Source: Drosophila persimilis
Taxonomy: Eukaryota > Arthropoda > Insecta > Diptera > Drosophilidae
Assembly: GCF_003286085.1 (NCBI RefSeq)
Contig: NW_020825330.1
Span: forward strand, 1,612,001-1,676,000
DNA length: 64,000 nucleotides
Reading direction: 5' to 3'
Shown here: positions 21,346 to 34,098 of the stretch, piece after piece
How positions within the stretch are numbered: the first letter of the stretch is position 1
Layout: each line of letters begins with the position of its first letter
Made by a program: the position numbers and the translations under genes
The notes under the pieces: model-generated
The model's input: only the letters and a program-made list of their open reading frames with translations
The model's database searches: none
What the model was told of the DNA's origin: nothing

Positions 21346-24300
21346 AATATCGACGAACTACTTACAAGAAAGAAAGTTAGGCACCAACTCTGATTTGTTT
21401 ATTGAAGACTATATTGTTGAAATACATATGTAAGATACATAAATATGTACATAAATGTGTGATACAAAGCTCTACTTTGTTTGGTATTCGTTTTAGTATT
21501 ACTAACTGGCTGGACCGCTTATTATTATTACCGGCTATTATTAAGTACTTCTTTTAATTGTTTTGTTTATAAAATATGGTTTAACCAAAAAAGTCAACCA
21601 TTTCTACAACAAATATTTTCTTACATAATACCTACATGGTAACTACAACTTTGCTACGTGGAAACTACACATAGATGTAATGCTCAGCAGCGACACCTGA
21701 CGAGGAAATCAAAATAATTTGATTCAAAATTGAATTGAATATTTGCGTGGTACTAAAAGGTGCGGTGCGTACTTTTTTGGAACAGATTTGATGATTTTTT
21801 GGAAATTCCATGAGTTTTAATTAAGATAAGATGGATACGAGACAAGACGTATGTATATCGTTATGTGTCTGATGGAAGCGTAGCCCCATTTCGTGGATGT
21901 TTTGAAACAGCGGGCAGCTCAAATTCAAATAAATAAAGGCAAACGTGCAGGGCATTCGGGATTTGGCACATCTGGCTACCGTAAATGATTGTGATAAACA
22001 GTGGCCTCCCCCAACCGCCATCTCTGGGACAACAGCACACTTAGCGGCTTTCTGGGTCACAGCAGAATCGATTAACACTTTTACTTCATGATTACACTAC
22101 ACACACTGCTAAAATTGTGGCTAAGCGGATGTCTCTGCCGGACTCCGCCCATGGCCGAGGCAGAGTTTGTGCATATGCCACCATTTTGTTGCAACTGCAA
22201 CACAGTGCAGGTGCAGCATCCCAAGGCACACGCACACATAGCCATAGGGCATAGGTGTACAGGGGCTCTGGGATTGGTCTGCGGCTGTGATTTGCTGCTG
22301 CCTCGTGGGAAGAACTCGTTTTGTGGCGACTCCGCAAAGCTTTGCACTTGTTTTTCCAGTAGCAGTAGCAGGCAAGGGGGAGGCGACTTGCGGGAAAGAT
22401 GCAAATTGGAAATGAATTTGCTTATTTGCGCCGCATTCTTGTTTTTTGGGTAATTTTTTGATTGGTTCGATTTCGGCATTCCTCAAGCTGCAAATAAAAA
22501 TAAAGAAAAATCATGAATATCATTAACAGAAACTCTCACATATAACTTATTGATTTGTGCGGCAGAAAGGAAAACACAAAATAATATGCTCACAAATTTA
22601 ATGCACGAATTAATTATAAATTCCGTTGGGCACACGGTGACCGCTGCTCGGTGCCGGCGATGCGAAAGCGGACAACATAAGCAGTTGATAAAACATCAGC
22701 AAATCATGATAAATACTTGTGTTATATCGTTTTTTCTCCTTTTTTTGAGGTGTCTTTTGCATTTAATTTGATTTTGAGACGAAAGTTCTTTATTTATGGG
22801 TCCCTCTATGCGCCACAGGCGTTAGCCAACACTGGCCAGAGATGCTGTTACAAATGCAGTTATCGCGCGAATGCCGTAGCGGCATGCAAATGAGAAGAAG
22901 TTAACTATTCGGTGTCCGCGATGTCTTGAGCCGCATTGTGGCTGTGGCTGTGGCTGCCACATCACATAATTGAATTCTAATTGCGTACAGATGGACTTTC
23001 TTGGTGCGTGCGTCAATTTCGATAGAGATTGGAGCATTGCAGGTGAGCGATCCGATCCCATCTGTGGGCATGTTCATGTACTTACATATGTATGTATGTA
23101 TGTGCATGTTCATATAATGGTGTCTGCTATTAAACGAGCATGTACATATGTACATACCTCCACTGTATGCTGGCGTATCGCCTCCGGGCAATGGACAGTT
23201 CTTGAGCTCCGCGATACGATCGAGAGATTGTGTGTGTTCGATGGGGGGCTGTCTGTGTGTAGTGCAGCACCTGCCGAGGCCCTCTACCAGATTATAGGTC
23301 CAATGCATCGCACTGTGAAGCTGATGGGTGGTAGCACAGTAATCGATCCTGCTACTCTGGGGATACCAATATATCGGATTTGAATTTAAATTTGAATTTA
23401 GTCTGACTTGTTATTGATTAAAATACAACAGATAACACTCGCAGTCCATTACAGCTCTTTCCTGGCCATGACTGGAAGGATCACCGATCGGAGACGCCTG
23501 CCACACACAACATACCCGGCCATACCCCGCGCGCTCTATGCTTCGAGACCATCGTTTACCATCTAATATCGTTCTCGGTGAACTCTAGATGATGTCGATT
23601 GCGTTGAAGTCTACAAGAAATTGTGTGGAGTACTGTGGTTTGTGCCTGCAATCAGCACTTGATATCAGGCCTCTCTGCCAAGAACAAGGTGTGTTCTTGT
23701 TACTGCCGATGTTACGGCTACTGTTACGGCTACTGCCACTGGTGGGTTCTTCAGATACTGGAACAACATACTCGAACTGCTGCTACTGCTGCTACTGCTG
23801 CTGCTGGGGCTGGGTCTGGGGCTGGTTCTTCTGCCTTTTCGATCAACGTGCGAGAGGCGACATACAGAGAGGCTTCTACATACAAATGGAAATGGACGCT
23901 GGACTCCAAATAGAGGCTGGGTCCCCGACTGGGGGACTCCAACTCGGAGATGTTTGTGATTTAATGGCCTCTTTTTCTTCGCGATTATTATTCAAGTGTG
24001 CATTACCATCCGTCCCCCATACCCTAACAAGAAATATACATACAGTATACCAACGAGCCTTTCTATATCTCTTTGGGATCATTATAGGGGATACGATATT
24101 TGAGAGAGTATCTGTAACCAGCACTCCACCCAGAAGATGGGAATGGGATGGGACTGCCTGCCACTGGTTGTGGCAATGGTCAGTACTTACATACATATTA
24201 TGGTGTGCTGTATAGGAGGAACCTCTTCTGGTGCCTGCAAATTTATGATGTTTCATTAGCATGCACAAGAGTGGTGTGGACAATAAATGGCTGGGGCCAC

Positions 24301-25264
24301 AGCATGGACAATCCGTGGTCGCCACAGTCGAAGCTGCCAAAGAAACGTCCGCTGGTCTAACCAGCTCTGACTCTGACTCTGATTCTGACTCTGACTAACT
24401 CCAGTTAGTCACTCAGTTCGGGTCAAGCTTTGATTTGGAATGCTTAGCGGCTTTCGTTGGCCTTTCATAATCTCCCCCCAATCCATAGGCGAAGCAAATT
24501 CAATAAATTAATTTCGTTTTTGTAGAAACTTTTGTACCGCAAAGAAATCTGCATAACTGCTTCATCGTTTCCCTCGTTTCGTTTCTTTTGGGCAAAAGGT
24601 CAATTTCGCTTTTTTTGGGTTTTTCGGCTGTGTTCGCCTGAACTTTCGCACCACGTGTGGCATTCCATCTCCATCCTTTGTGCTCGATTAAATCACAGAT
24701 AAATCATTTAACAAAAAACACCTTTGAATGGAATAAAGGAATATCTTGGTTATAAATTTAGATGGCATACCACATGGTATAGAATTTCTATTTTAGGATA
24801 CCCGGGCCCTGGCGCTGCTCCCCCAACACCCTCTTCCAGGCGGGGATCATCAACTTTCAACTCGTGGCTGTGTCTGCGCGTAGGGCTCAAGTGATTCATA
24901 GATGACCCACAAATGGCCCTTTGGCATGGCTAAATCAAAAATCAAAAAAATAAACTTTCATCCGCCTTGTTTGGCAATCCCCTAGATCAGCGTTTGGCGG
25001 GGTTATTAATGATAGTGTCGATCCATTGACCCCCGGCCGAAAGCTGCTCCCCAAAACAAGTTCTAGAAATCTCGCTGCTCGAAAGAAAGCCACAGCCAGA
25101 GCCAAAGCCAAAGCCAAAGCCAAGGCCTGATGCTGTCTGATGAATAATTCAGTGCCCTCCGGTTCGAGGAAACCGTTTTCGTATTTTTCTATATTTTGCT
25201 GCCATTTCTTTTCTTTTCTGGCAATTTTGGCAATTAGCTGTGGGTCAATAGGTCTGCGGGCGAG
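21346..25264. other. Non-coding region upstream of the 25.3 kb gene
   Basis: This 3.9 kb includes AT-rich DNA (21400-21800), TATG/CATA tracts (23080-23160), CTACTG/CTGCTG repeats (23710-23815) and a GACTCT tract (24362-24398). Frames of up to 208 codons run through these repeats and show no recognisable domain. It may include distal enhancers of the 25.3 kb gene; none was identified. Confidence 0.5.
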
Positions 25265-25268
25265 CTAA

Positions 25269-25303
25269 TATAAGTCGCTACCAGAGCGTCGGACAGCTCA
25301 GTT
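25269..25303 (+). promoter_or_regulatory. TATA/Inr core promoter of the 25.3 kb gene
   Basis: TATAAG at 25269-25274 and TCAGTT at 25298-25303 put the initiator A (25300) 31 bases after the first T of the TATA element, the canonical Drosophila spacing. The ATG follows after only about 20 bases of 5' UTR. Confidence 0.8.
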
Positions 25304-25319
25304 TTAGACGCGAGTCGAA

Positions 25320-27350
25320 ATGAGGAATAGCTGCGTTTGGGCCCTGCTGGCCATCATCGTGCTGTGGCTGGCCTTGGCCACGACCACGACCATGGCCGAG
25401 ACAATGATCGAGGTGGACGAGAACGGGGACGAGTACGAGCTGAAGCGATTCTTCATTCAGGGCCGGCAGTTGGCCGGCGATGGGAGCAAGTCCCAGTGCG
25501 TGGTCACACGCCGCAAGCGCTCAAGTCGGGCGGTTGCCCTGCCACAGTCCGTCTCAGTCAGTTCGCAGCAGCTGAGCGTGGAGCAGGTTCCAGCGGTGGA
25601 GCATCGCGAGGGATCCGCCACGATCGGGGCGGATCTGGAGGCCGGCACCAAGCGGCGGTATGTGGCCTTCACGGGTGTGCATCTAGAACCGGCAGATGTG
25701 GAGGACGAGGACGATGATGAGGACGACGATGAGGAGGATTTCAACGAGGACGAGGATATCGACCAACAGGAGCAGCAGCACCCCAAAGCCCAGTCTCAGT
25801 CGCCGTCGCAGTCACAGTTTGTGCCCGCTGCCTTGGCCCTGCCTTTGGCCCAGTCCAGCGCCTCCCATCTACCCCATGGCGTCAGTGTGGTGGCCAATGC
25901 CGCCAGCCAGGCCAACGTGGCCGGAGATGCCGGTATTGTGGTCGTGCAGTCCCACCAGCCGCCCAAAGTCAATCCCGACACCCATGCCGTCTTCGAGCTG
26001 AAGCCCGTGAAATCGGATGTCGTGCAGGCGCCCATCCACTCCAGTGCCGTGACCACTGTCCAGGGCTACTATCCGTTTGTGGGCCCCCACTGGCAGGAGT
26101 ATGGGCCAGACGATGAGGACGAGGACGAGGATGACTACGATGAGGATGAGGACGACTTCTACTACGGCCAGGGCCTTGGCGGCTACTACAGGGAGCGCCC
26201 CGGCTACCATCCGCTGGGCGAGTACGACGAGGAGATCATCACCGAGGACAGTCCAATCAGCACGACGGCTGTGTGGAGCACAGGCGTCGACGATGATGAT
26301 GACATCCATCCCGTCATCAATCAGGCCAACACGAGGCCCAACAATAAGAACAAGAATAAGAACAAGAAGAACAAGAACCAGAAGAATCAGAAGAATCAGA
26401 ATAAGAACAAGCGAAACAAGAACAAGAAGCAGCAGCAGATGAAGCGGAAGGAGGAGCAGCAGCTGGCGGAGAAGGAGCAGGACCTGGAGCAGAATAACCA
26501 CGACAACGTGGACATCAAGGAGCAGAAGCAGAAGAAGAAGCCACAGCATCAGCAGCAGGAGAGCTCCCTGGATGGGAACAAGAGACCAAAGAAGAAGCCA
26601 TCATCCAGCAGCAGCAGCAGCAGCTCCGTTTCCGTTTCGACTTCCTCCTCGGGAAACACTGCCGCCGTCGCGGTGATCAGTTCTAATGGAGATCTGGGAT
26701 CCTCCCAGCAGAACAAGAAAAAGAAGAAGCGTCCCACTGCCGCCAGCAGCGTGAACAAGCGGAAGACCAGGCCCAGCAGTCAGAAGAAGAAGCGTCCGAG
26801 CTCCAGCAGCAGTGGCAGCATCTCCAGCAGCAACAAACGGAGACGCCCCCGTCCCAGCTCGAGCAGCAGCTCCAGCTCCAGCTCCAACAGCGTTGGCGGT
26901 TACCGCCGCCGTCGGCCCCAACAGTCGCTCAGCCAGCAGGAGCAGCTCCAGCTGCAGAAGGAGCGCCGCCGCCGCCAGAAGCAGAAGCAGACCCGGAAGC
27001 GCCAGCAGCAGCAGCAGAAGCGTCGCCGCCAGGAGCAGCAGCGCCGCCGCAGGAACCGCAATAAGAATCGCCAGTTCTACGGCGATGAGCCCATCATCAA
27101 TTGCATCTACATCAACAAGGACCCGCCCACGACCACCACACAGCGTCCCTTCTGGAATATCCTGGGCCGCGATACGGGCAGCAATGACCCCACTCCAGCC
27201 CCTGTCGCAGGAGCAGTCGCAGGAGGAGCCGTGGCCACCGATGCGGATGCAGTGGATCCCGTGGCAAAGCAGGCCGTCCTTCAGGCGGTTAGACGCAACT
27301 TTGGCGACTTCGGCGGACGCAAGCGAACCAATTTGAGATTCGTCTCCTAA
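25320..27350 (+). CDS. Secreted low-complexity protein with acidic and basic blocks (unidentified)
   Basis: The single exon encodes 676 residues. Residues 1-26 are a signal peptide (WALLAIIVLWLALATTTTMA). A polybasic site TRRKRSSR lies at about 63-70, a possible furin-type cleavage site. Acidic blocks sit near 127-147 and 264-280. Then come an Asn/Lys block (about 340-370), Lys/Gln/Glu (370-415), Ser runs alternating with KKKRP or RRRPRP (428-520), and an Arg/Gln/Lys block (528-583). The tail is non-repetitive and probably the conserved part: QFYGDEPIINCIYINKDPPT, then TTTQRPFWNILG, and an end with VLQAVRRNFGDFGGRKRTNL. Only two or three Cys are visible. The codons are GC rich and the promoter is strong, so the frame is very likely real. 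The function is not recognised; an extracellular or cuticle-associated polyelectrolyte role would be a guess. Confidence 0.88.
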   Translation: MRNSCVWALLAIIVLWLALATTTTMAETMIEVDENGDEYELKRFFIQGRQLAGDGSKSQCVVTRRKRSSRAVALPQSVSVSSQQLSVEQVPAVEHREGSATIGADLEAGTKRRYVAFTGVHLEPADVEDEDDDEDDDEEDFNEDEDIDQQEQQHPKAQSQSPSQSQFVPAALALPLAQSSASHLPHGVSVVANAASQANVAGDAGIVVVQSHQPPKVNPDTHAVFELKPVKSDVVQAPIHSSAVTTVQGYYPFVGPHWQEYGPDDEDEDEDDYDEDEDDFYYGQGLGGYYRERPGYHPLGEYDEEIITEDSPISTTAVWSTGVDDDDDIHPVINQANTRPNNKNKNKNKKNKNQKNQKNQNKNKRNKNKKQQQMKRKEEQQLAEKEQDLEQNNHDNVDIKEQKQKKKPQHQQQESSLDGNKRPKKKPSSSSSSSSSVSVSTSSSGNTAAVAVISSNGDLGSSQQNKKKKKRPTAASSVNKRKTRPSSQKKKRPSSSSSGSISSSNKRRRPRPSSSSSSSSSSNSVGGYRRRRPQQSLSQQEQLQLQKERRRRQKQKQTRKRQQQQQKRRRQEQQRRRRNRNKNRQFYGDEPIINCIYINKDPPTTTTQRPFWNILGRDTGSNDPTPAPVAGAVAGGAVATDADAVDPVAKQAVLQAVRRNFGDFGGRKRTNLRFVS

Positions 27351-30300
27351 GTGGAGATCCCCCAGAGGTTCCCCAGGATGTTCGCCTTGGTGTTTTTTTT
27401 TAGTCCTAGCCTTAGTTCTTTTTTTTGTCGTATTTATTTATTTATTGTAATTGGAAGAACTTTTTGTGTTCGATGTCGATGTCGATGAAAGTGCTTATAC
27501 CGGACGACACGTGGACAACTTTCGTGGGTGAGCCCGGGCGTGGGCTCGGGGCTTCGGAGGGTTCACTGCGGATGCACTCTGGCATTCATTATTGATTTCT
27601 CGGGCCACACGGGACACGGGGAACAGAACAGGTGTGTAACCTGAATCTGTCTCCTGATTCTTCCGCCCTCGCCTCGCCTCGCCTCGCCTCGCGTGTCCTG
27701 GGCCCGGGGCGAAGACCACCCCCGACAAAGGAGAGACGAGTCCGGTGCGGTCCGGTCCGTGTCCGTCCCGGATATATGCCTCACTGCACACGGGATAGAG
27801 CACAGACAGACACTCCCGCCGCACACACACACACAAACACACACACACACTGAATTCTGAAAGTTTGCATTCATGCTGTGCCAGCGGTGCGCATACTTGC
27901 CGTGAGTCACTGTTCCATGGATCGATAGCAGCAGCAGCCAGGCAGCCATTCAGTTGGGCAGACAGGCAGCTGCATTGACTGCAACTTGCGGTTGAAAAAA
28001 TTATCTAAAAGATACAAACCCACACACACAAACACAGAGAGAGACATGGGCGCTCTTTTCTGGTCTGGCTTCCCGCCCACTGCGAAACTTCCAGGTGCCA
28101 TGCCCCATCCCGGAAAGGGTATTCACATTTTGACCAGAATTTTGCACTCAACCAAAGGAAGCAATAGTTTTGGAGTTTATTACGTGGCATGCGATATAGC
28201 CCCTCGGTCGGTCCAAATACGAGTAAAATCCGTATCCGTTCAGGAGTTACTGCTTGAAATATTCCTTCAGTGTGGAGGTTTACAAACGAATATTCCGTTT
28301 ATAGTCTTAATATTCAGTATCGGATAAGGTTATTGTACTTACGTATGACACGTGAACCCGCATCTATATTAGGGCTTATGTGGGTTTCCTTAACGCTAGA
28401 ACTTTTCTTGGTTTCAACGAAATCATAGACCAGTCTCTTCATTATTCGCAAAACTTTGATCAGCTTTCGTATGAGATAGGAAGTAGTTTCTAAAGGGTAT
28501 GTAATGCTTCGGCTGAGCACTCTTTCTCCTGCTGTCTCTCGCTTTTTGTATAAATACAAAAAAGCGTGTGCACACAGGACACAAAAGGTACGGCCGCAGA
28601 GTGCAGAGCTGCGGCTCTCGTGTCCCAGTCGATGGTAAGGAGGAAGAGGAGAAAGTGGGTGCGGAAGTGGGGCCAGAGGTGGGCACGTACTTGGGTGTCG
28701 CGTTCAACCCAATCCCGAGGCCAACATTCGGCAAACGCTTTTAGCAAGTCACTCTAGGCGGGGGCTGTGGTGCTCTGGGGATACGACATGGTCATGCAAG
28801 GGATGAAACGGACTGTTGTAATCTGTTGTTTTCTCTATATGAGCACACATGCAAAGATGTAGATGCATATCATGTGGGGTAGGGCGTGTTGGTGTCCAGT
28901 CTCTGGCGAGAAAACCATAAAAAGTGCCGCTTTTCCAATGTAATATACCATGTAGAACTAGTCAGAAAGGGCTTCTGGATAACGATCAATGCGGAAGAAG
29001 AGAAACAAAACTTTATTATTTTATTTAAAATTATTGAAAATTGCCTCCAATTCCCAATCGAAAGTCCTCTTATATCTATCATCGCTGTTCCAGCAATATT
29101 CCATTTCCATCTATGTTCCTTTTCAATATCCGAATTGCTTTGCTTTTCTCACGCTTCTTGTTTTCCTTGGGGTTGGGGTCTAGGGGGTTGCTTTTTTTTG
29201 GGCTGAGGGTCTTAAGGTTGAGTCTGATATCCTGCGTCCTTCCAAACTTTATTTCGGCTTATTTTTTGTATATATTTTTCCCTTATTACTGTGTTGTCTG
29301 AGAGCACGCAAATATTTACGCAGAACACACATAATTGTCTAAAGTTATCCTGGGAAATAAGAGTGACTTTGTACACTCGCGCGCTCATTGATGTCTACAT
29401 ATAGCAGATCTGAAGGATAGCTTGTTATCTAGAGCGGATCCAAATAACAACAGCCAGAGGCAGCAGGGACTCTACACAGCTGTGGTCAAGCGGGGTCAAT
29501 CGTTCAGTCTGTTATCCCAACTGATTTATGGACACTTAATGACCTCTCACTCTCACTCCTTCGTGGCCCGATCCCATCCCATCGCCGATCTGGCCAAGGT
29601 GTGAGCGCGCCCAGCACTCAATAGCAGATTGGTCGCGTCTCTCTGGACAGATGTTCTCCCTGCTGATCCCTTTTTTATGAGCGTGGGCTGCTCTAGACCT
29701 GGTTACGCAATGATTTGTCCGATTGTGGGCGTGCTCGTGCCTTTTGAAATCCTCATAAAAACTCGTCTGGTGATGGGGGGGAGCGGCGGAAAAGGTGCGT
29801 CTCTTTAGTCATAATTGGCTGCCTAATTGGTCCACTGACCAGGCGCTGATGAGGCGAATAAGTGAGTAGGTGTCTATAACGTAGGAACTTTTATTAGAAT
29901 AAGAAACCTGCGCCAAGAGATCTGCATGTCTCTCTCCCCCTCTCTCTGATCTTTTCAGCTGTCATCTGAGGGATGCTGCAAGGAGAGTCTGCGGCAGCAT
30001 CAGATCAGAACCGATCATCAAGTTAATTATAAAGCGGCTGCGCGGCCTCAGCTGTCCGGGAGTGGCCCAGTGGCAGTGTCAGAGGCAGAGGCAGAGGCAG
30101 AGGCTCCCTAAGTCGCGTTAAATTGGAGCCGAGTCTGGGGCAAGGCACGAGCCACAAGAAACCGCAGAAATGCAGCTTGCAGTCGGAGCCAGACACAGAG
30201 CCAGAGCCAGAGCCATATGAGTGGGAAAAGGGTCCCGAAGAAAGGGAGTGAACCAGGGGTACCAGGAACAGGTACCGCATCATCATCATGATCATCGTGT

Positions 30301-30900
30301 ACGGGAACGCGAATGGGAATTGGAACATTCATCCTGCCACAGGACAATGACGCTGTCGACGATGATGTTGCAGTTGCAGATCGGACTCCCTCCCCCTCTC
30401 ACTGCTGCCCTGTAGGGGCACGTGCCCCTCGGTTCGTTTATTTACGATGCCTCGGATGTTGTCTGATGATGTTGCAAGGATGCAAGAATGCCTGCAACAT
30501 GCGCGTGCCGTCTCTCCGAGGGATTCTCAATGCACCTGTTGGACCCATTATTTAGGGTCCCGCTCCTCGGAGCAGGAACAGGTTCATCGCCCGCCGCCGC
30601 CGCTCTACCTGTGCCTACAACCCCTCTCTCCCTCTCTCTCTCTCTCCCCCTGGCTGACGCTATAGATGCTATGCAGCATCAGGATCGGTTTTATTTCGGT
30701 TTTATTGACCCCAGCGGCATGGAACAGTTGCCAACAGCCAAGGACATGCAGCAGCAGCAGCAACAGCAGTTGCAAGTGCAATCGTTGTTATCCGATGCGA
30801 TGGCATAGCGGAAAAAGAGCAATTCAAGGATAGCAGTGTATGGAAGCGGCTTGGCGGAAACAACATTTGTCAATCGATCCTTAACTTCTTTCCTAGGAAA
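27351..30900. other. Non-coding region downstream of the 25.3 kb gene
   Basis: It starts with T-rich 3' UTR-like sequence (27390-27450) and continues with a CGCCT pentamer tract (27664-27692), CA tracts (27821-27850), a GAGGCA tract (30081-30103), and CAG/CAA sequence (30745-30775). No gene was recognised on either strand. Confidence 0.5.
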
Positions 30901-33900
30901 ACCTCACTCTTGCCATAGATCTAACTTTAGGAACCCAGAAATACGAAGAACTGTGTCACAATTGTAGCTTTCAGATGAAACTAAATGGAAGAAAGTATTA
31001 GGTACGATTCAGTGATATATTTTATATCAGAATTCATATTCAGAGAGGACAAAGAGATCTTAGTAGAAGCGACATGAATTGATACAGTCGAACTGGAGTA
31101 AAAAATCGAAAAAGAGAGTTTTTTCGATTTCCGCTCGCGAATTCAGCCAACAAAATTAATTCATAATGCTATTAACTTTTTTAAAATATTTGCCAATTTC
31201 GAATTTTCTTTAGATTGTGCTGTAAATGTTGGGGCTTCTCTGTATATAGGAATGACTTTTGAAATCAAAAATTGCAAGCGTACATCATAGAGTGGATTTT
31301 AGACATGGAGCCGCCTAGAAAAGATAGTAACGCCTTCCGTTCAGTCTTAGATCTATCGTATAGCAATGGCTTTTCAAGAATTTATTCAACACCAGAAAAT
31401 ATCCCTGATTTGTTCTGAATTCTAATCGTTATGCTATTCGGATTGAGATGTCGATTCCATCAGAGGATTTTAGGATTTAAGCTATTGGGCAGGGATAAGG
31501 ATATTTCTGATCTCCATGGTTACGGCAGTAACCATATAGAGAAAAGGTTTTCCACCTTAACCCTCGGCAGAACCTTCTGTCTGCCGGCAGCAACTGACGC
31601 CCGGCAAAAAGGTAAGCCAAGGAGAGGGACATTGAGAGGGAGAGGGAAAGACATGTGCATGACTGCTTAATCTAATTTAGCTGCAATGTCCGGGGACGTT
31701 TTAATAGGAAAAAAAACAACAAACAAAAAACAAAAAAATATAATAAAAAAAAAGAGAGAAAAATGAGACGCTGAAGAAACAGAAACAGAAAAAGAGCCAA
31801 CCCCATTGTCGTAAAGAAGAGGGCTGAGAAAAATAAGGAAAACCTGCGGGAATGCCAGGACAGCACAAAGCCAGAGGCAAACGTAGAGGCCCAGTCCAGA
31901 GAGCAATTAAAGAAAACGAAACGATGACTGCCATCGTGGCGATGATGACGATAATGATGATGATAATGATGATGGTGAGGGAGAGGTAGACCTGCAGATA
32001 CTCGTGGAGATGGAGTAGGAGATGTGTATGGGGCATGGGTATGGGTTTTGGGTAGGAGGGACGCGAGCACAGTCAACCGCAGCGCCGGAAGTGCTGCACA
32101 AAGAGATAGAGATAGATAGATACGAAGATACAAAGATGAAGAGCAGGCCAGACCCCGACCAGGCCATCGTCGATTTGGGCAAGACCGGGACAGACAGGGG
32201 CGCCCCGAGATCTCAAGACCAAAGTCGGGGGCATCTTCCTCATTTATCCAGTCATTCATTTGTAGCTGTTGTTGCTGTTTCTGTTGCCGCTCTTGCTGTT
32301 GCTGTTGCAGTTGCATTTCGCGCTTGAGAGGGCACGTGCCCCTGTGCAGTCGTCGGTGAACCCACATGACATTTTTATACCCCGCAGCATGTGCCCCTCA
32401 AAATATACCCTATATTGTGATCGTGTATTACGATGCCATCTGGTTGTCTGTAGAACTTTGCGAATCTTGAGCAATTTCAGAAGTACAGATTTGGGAACTG
32501 TATCTTTGAAAGACTTATCAGACAGTACCACCATAAATAAAGTACCAGGTATCCCGAAGTCGTCGGCTTTAGTGTTCGCTCTTGTTTCACCGCTTCTTGG
32601 CCTCAGCCAGTTATTTTTTGTACTAGCCCCTGGACATGGTCTTGAGCGCGGACGCTTCGTCGGGGATGGGATGTTTTTCCCTTCGACAGGGGTCCAGCTG
32701 CTGCCCACTCGCTCTCTTAGAACCCTTTTTGAACACCCTCTTGGGTGACATTGTGATAATGTAAGACTGATGTAAAAGTATCCGGCATACTGTGGAGATG
32801 CACCTCCACTCAGAGGTATCATACGGCGGTGCATCCGAGGAAGATTTGCAATATTGTTAAGCTGGAAATATTACCATGTTCGAGCTTATTTCATTTTGGA
32901 ATACTTTTCTGCAGAACATGCCATATTTAAGCGATTTCTCTCATACGGTTTCTTTCTTTAGGTATTGCATTTAGGAGAGCATATCAGGATCGACCTTTTG
33001 GGTCAGGTGCATTTCTACGATGTTGGGGAACATGGGGGCTTCATGGGGGACCCAAAAAAAACCAAGAGAACACCTTGAATTGAGAGTACTGAAAGGAATA
33101 GCGGTAGAGAAGCGGTAGAAGAAGTTGCACAACTGCCATAATTCGAGGAGTGGGAAAGCCCACAAGACGCGTCGCTTCCAGGGCAGCCCACATGCTGCCA
33201 TACGTTGATGTGGCACTATCAAGATGATGACGAATGTCGCCTTACCAGAAATGACATCGAATCGGCGAGGTGTGGAGTGGAGTGGGGTGGCCTTGCAGCT
33301 GGCTCTCTCTCTCTCTCTTTCTGTAATTTCCTTGGGTGGAGCTCTTGTAGCGCTTCTTCCCTGCCACAGCTCCTGCCGCACACAGTTCCTTCGTGGGCAA
33401 CGCTTGAGCGACTCAGTTGATTTGGCGTTTGTCCTTCTGCTCGTACATAATCTGGACCGTGGCCCGTGGCCCGTGGTCCGTGGCACACGCTGTCGCGTCA
33501 GCTGCAAGAGTTACTCGGTCCGTCGATCCTTCTTCGATCGACTTGACAATCGCTCTCCTTCGCAGCCGTTGCACGTTACACTGCACGGCGCACGGCACAC
33601 GACACACGACATACAACACATGCAACACAGCCTACCCCCATCCATGCCTTACCGCCTTGAGGCCTCTCCCTTTCCCCTGCTCTTGATAAGATAGACCTTC
33701 TGTCTTGGCGGCTGTCTTCGGTTCGCTGAGCAAATGGCGGGAAACCAAATCCACACACAAACACATGTCCACCACCTTATCAGCATTGCCTCCTCGCTTG
33801 GGAAACGCTCGACCCGACCCGATCCGACCCGAGCCTCTTTTTGGGATCCCATGCGGGCGGTGAAAAGCTCCAGCGATAAACGGCGGCTTGGTGGGGCAGC

Positions 33901-34098
33901 TGGGGGCGTGGGAAAACGTGAAAAGCCAAAGGTCCGCTAAAGGTGGGAAAATACTCGTACTAGTACGCACTCGTACGTACTTTATCTGAAACAATAGGTA
34001 GGCGGAAAAAGCCACAGAATAGGATTATCGATGTGGATTTCGGATTTTCGACTAATAAAGAAATGGCCATATGCATACATATATTTCAACACTTTCAA
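30901..34098. other. Non-coding region before the Tom70-like gene
   Basis: AT-rich DNA occupies 30900-31430. GATGAT-rich DNA lies near 31940-31980, and Gln-codon-rich sequence on the minus strand at 32260-32340. A stretch at 32365-32760 may be a transposon remnant, and GC/AC-rich tandem words (ACACGGCACACGAC type) lie near 33585-33620. A minus-strand frame at 32367-31672 contains MNDWINEEDAPDFGLEISG, which could be an exon but has no other support. Confidence 0.4.
32365..32760. mobile_element. Possible dispersed-repeat remnant
   Basis: The block begins with TTTTTATACCCCGCAGCATG, a style of start common to dispersed Drosophila repeats. It has a composition unlike its flanks and contains a minus-strand frame of mixed composition rather than simple sequence. 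No terminal repeat pair or named family was recognised, so the call is tentative. Confidence 0.25.

Noticed and set aside
23589..24215. 208-codon plus-strand frame
   Set aside because: It runs through CTACTG/CTGCTG tracts and has no domain, consistent promoter or second evidence.
26077..27336. Other-frame ORFs inside the 25.3 kb gene (Arg/Thr- or Ala/Ser-rich)
   Set aside because: They are frame-shifted readings of the low-complexity coding repeats; the signal peptide and promoter fix the 25320 frame.
31672..32367. 231-codon minus-strand frame as a whole gene
   Set aside because: Apart from a short stretch at its start it is Ser/Leu/His/Phe-rich translation of low-complexity DNA; only the short stretch is noted as a finding.
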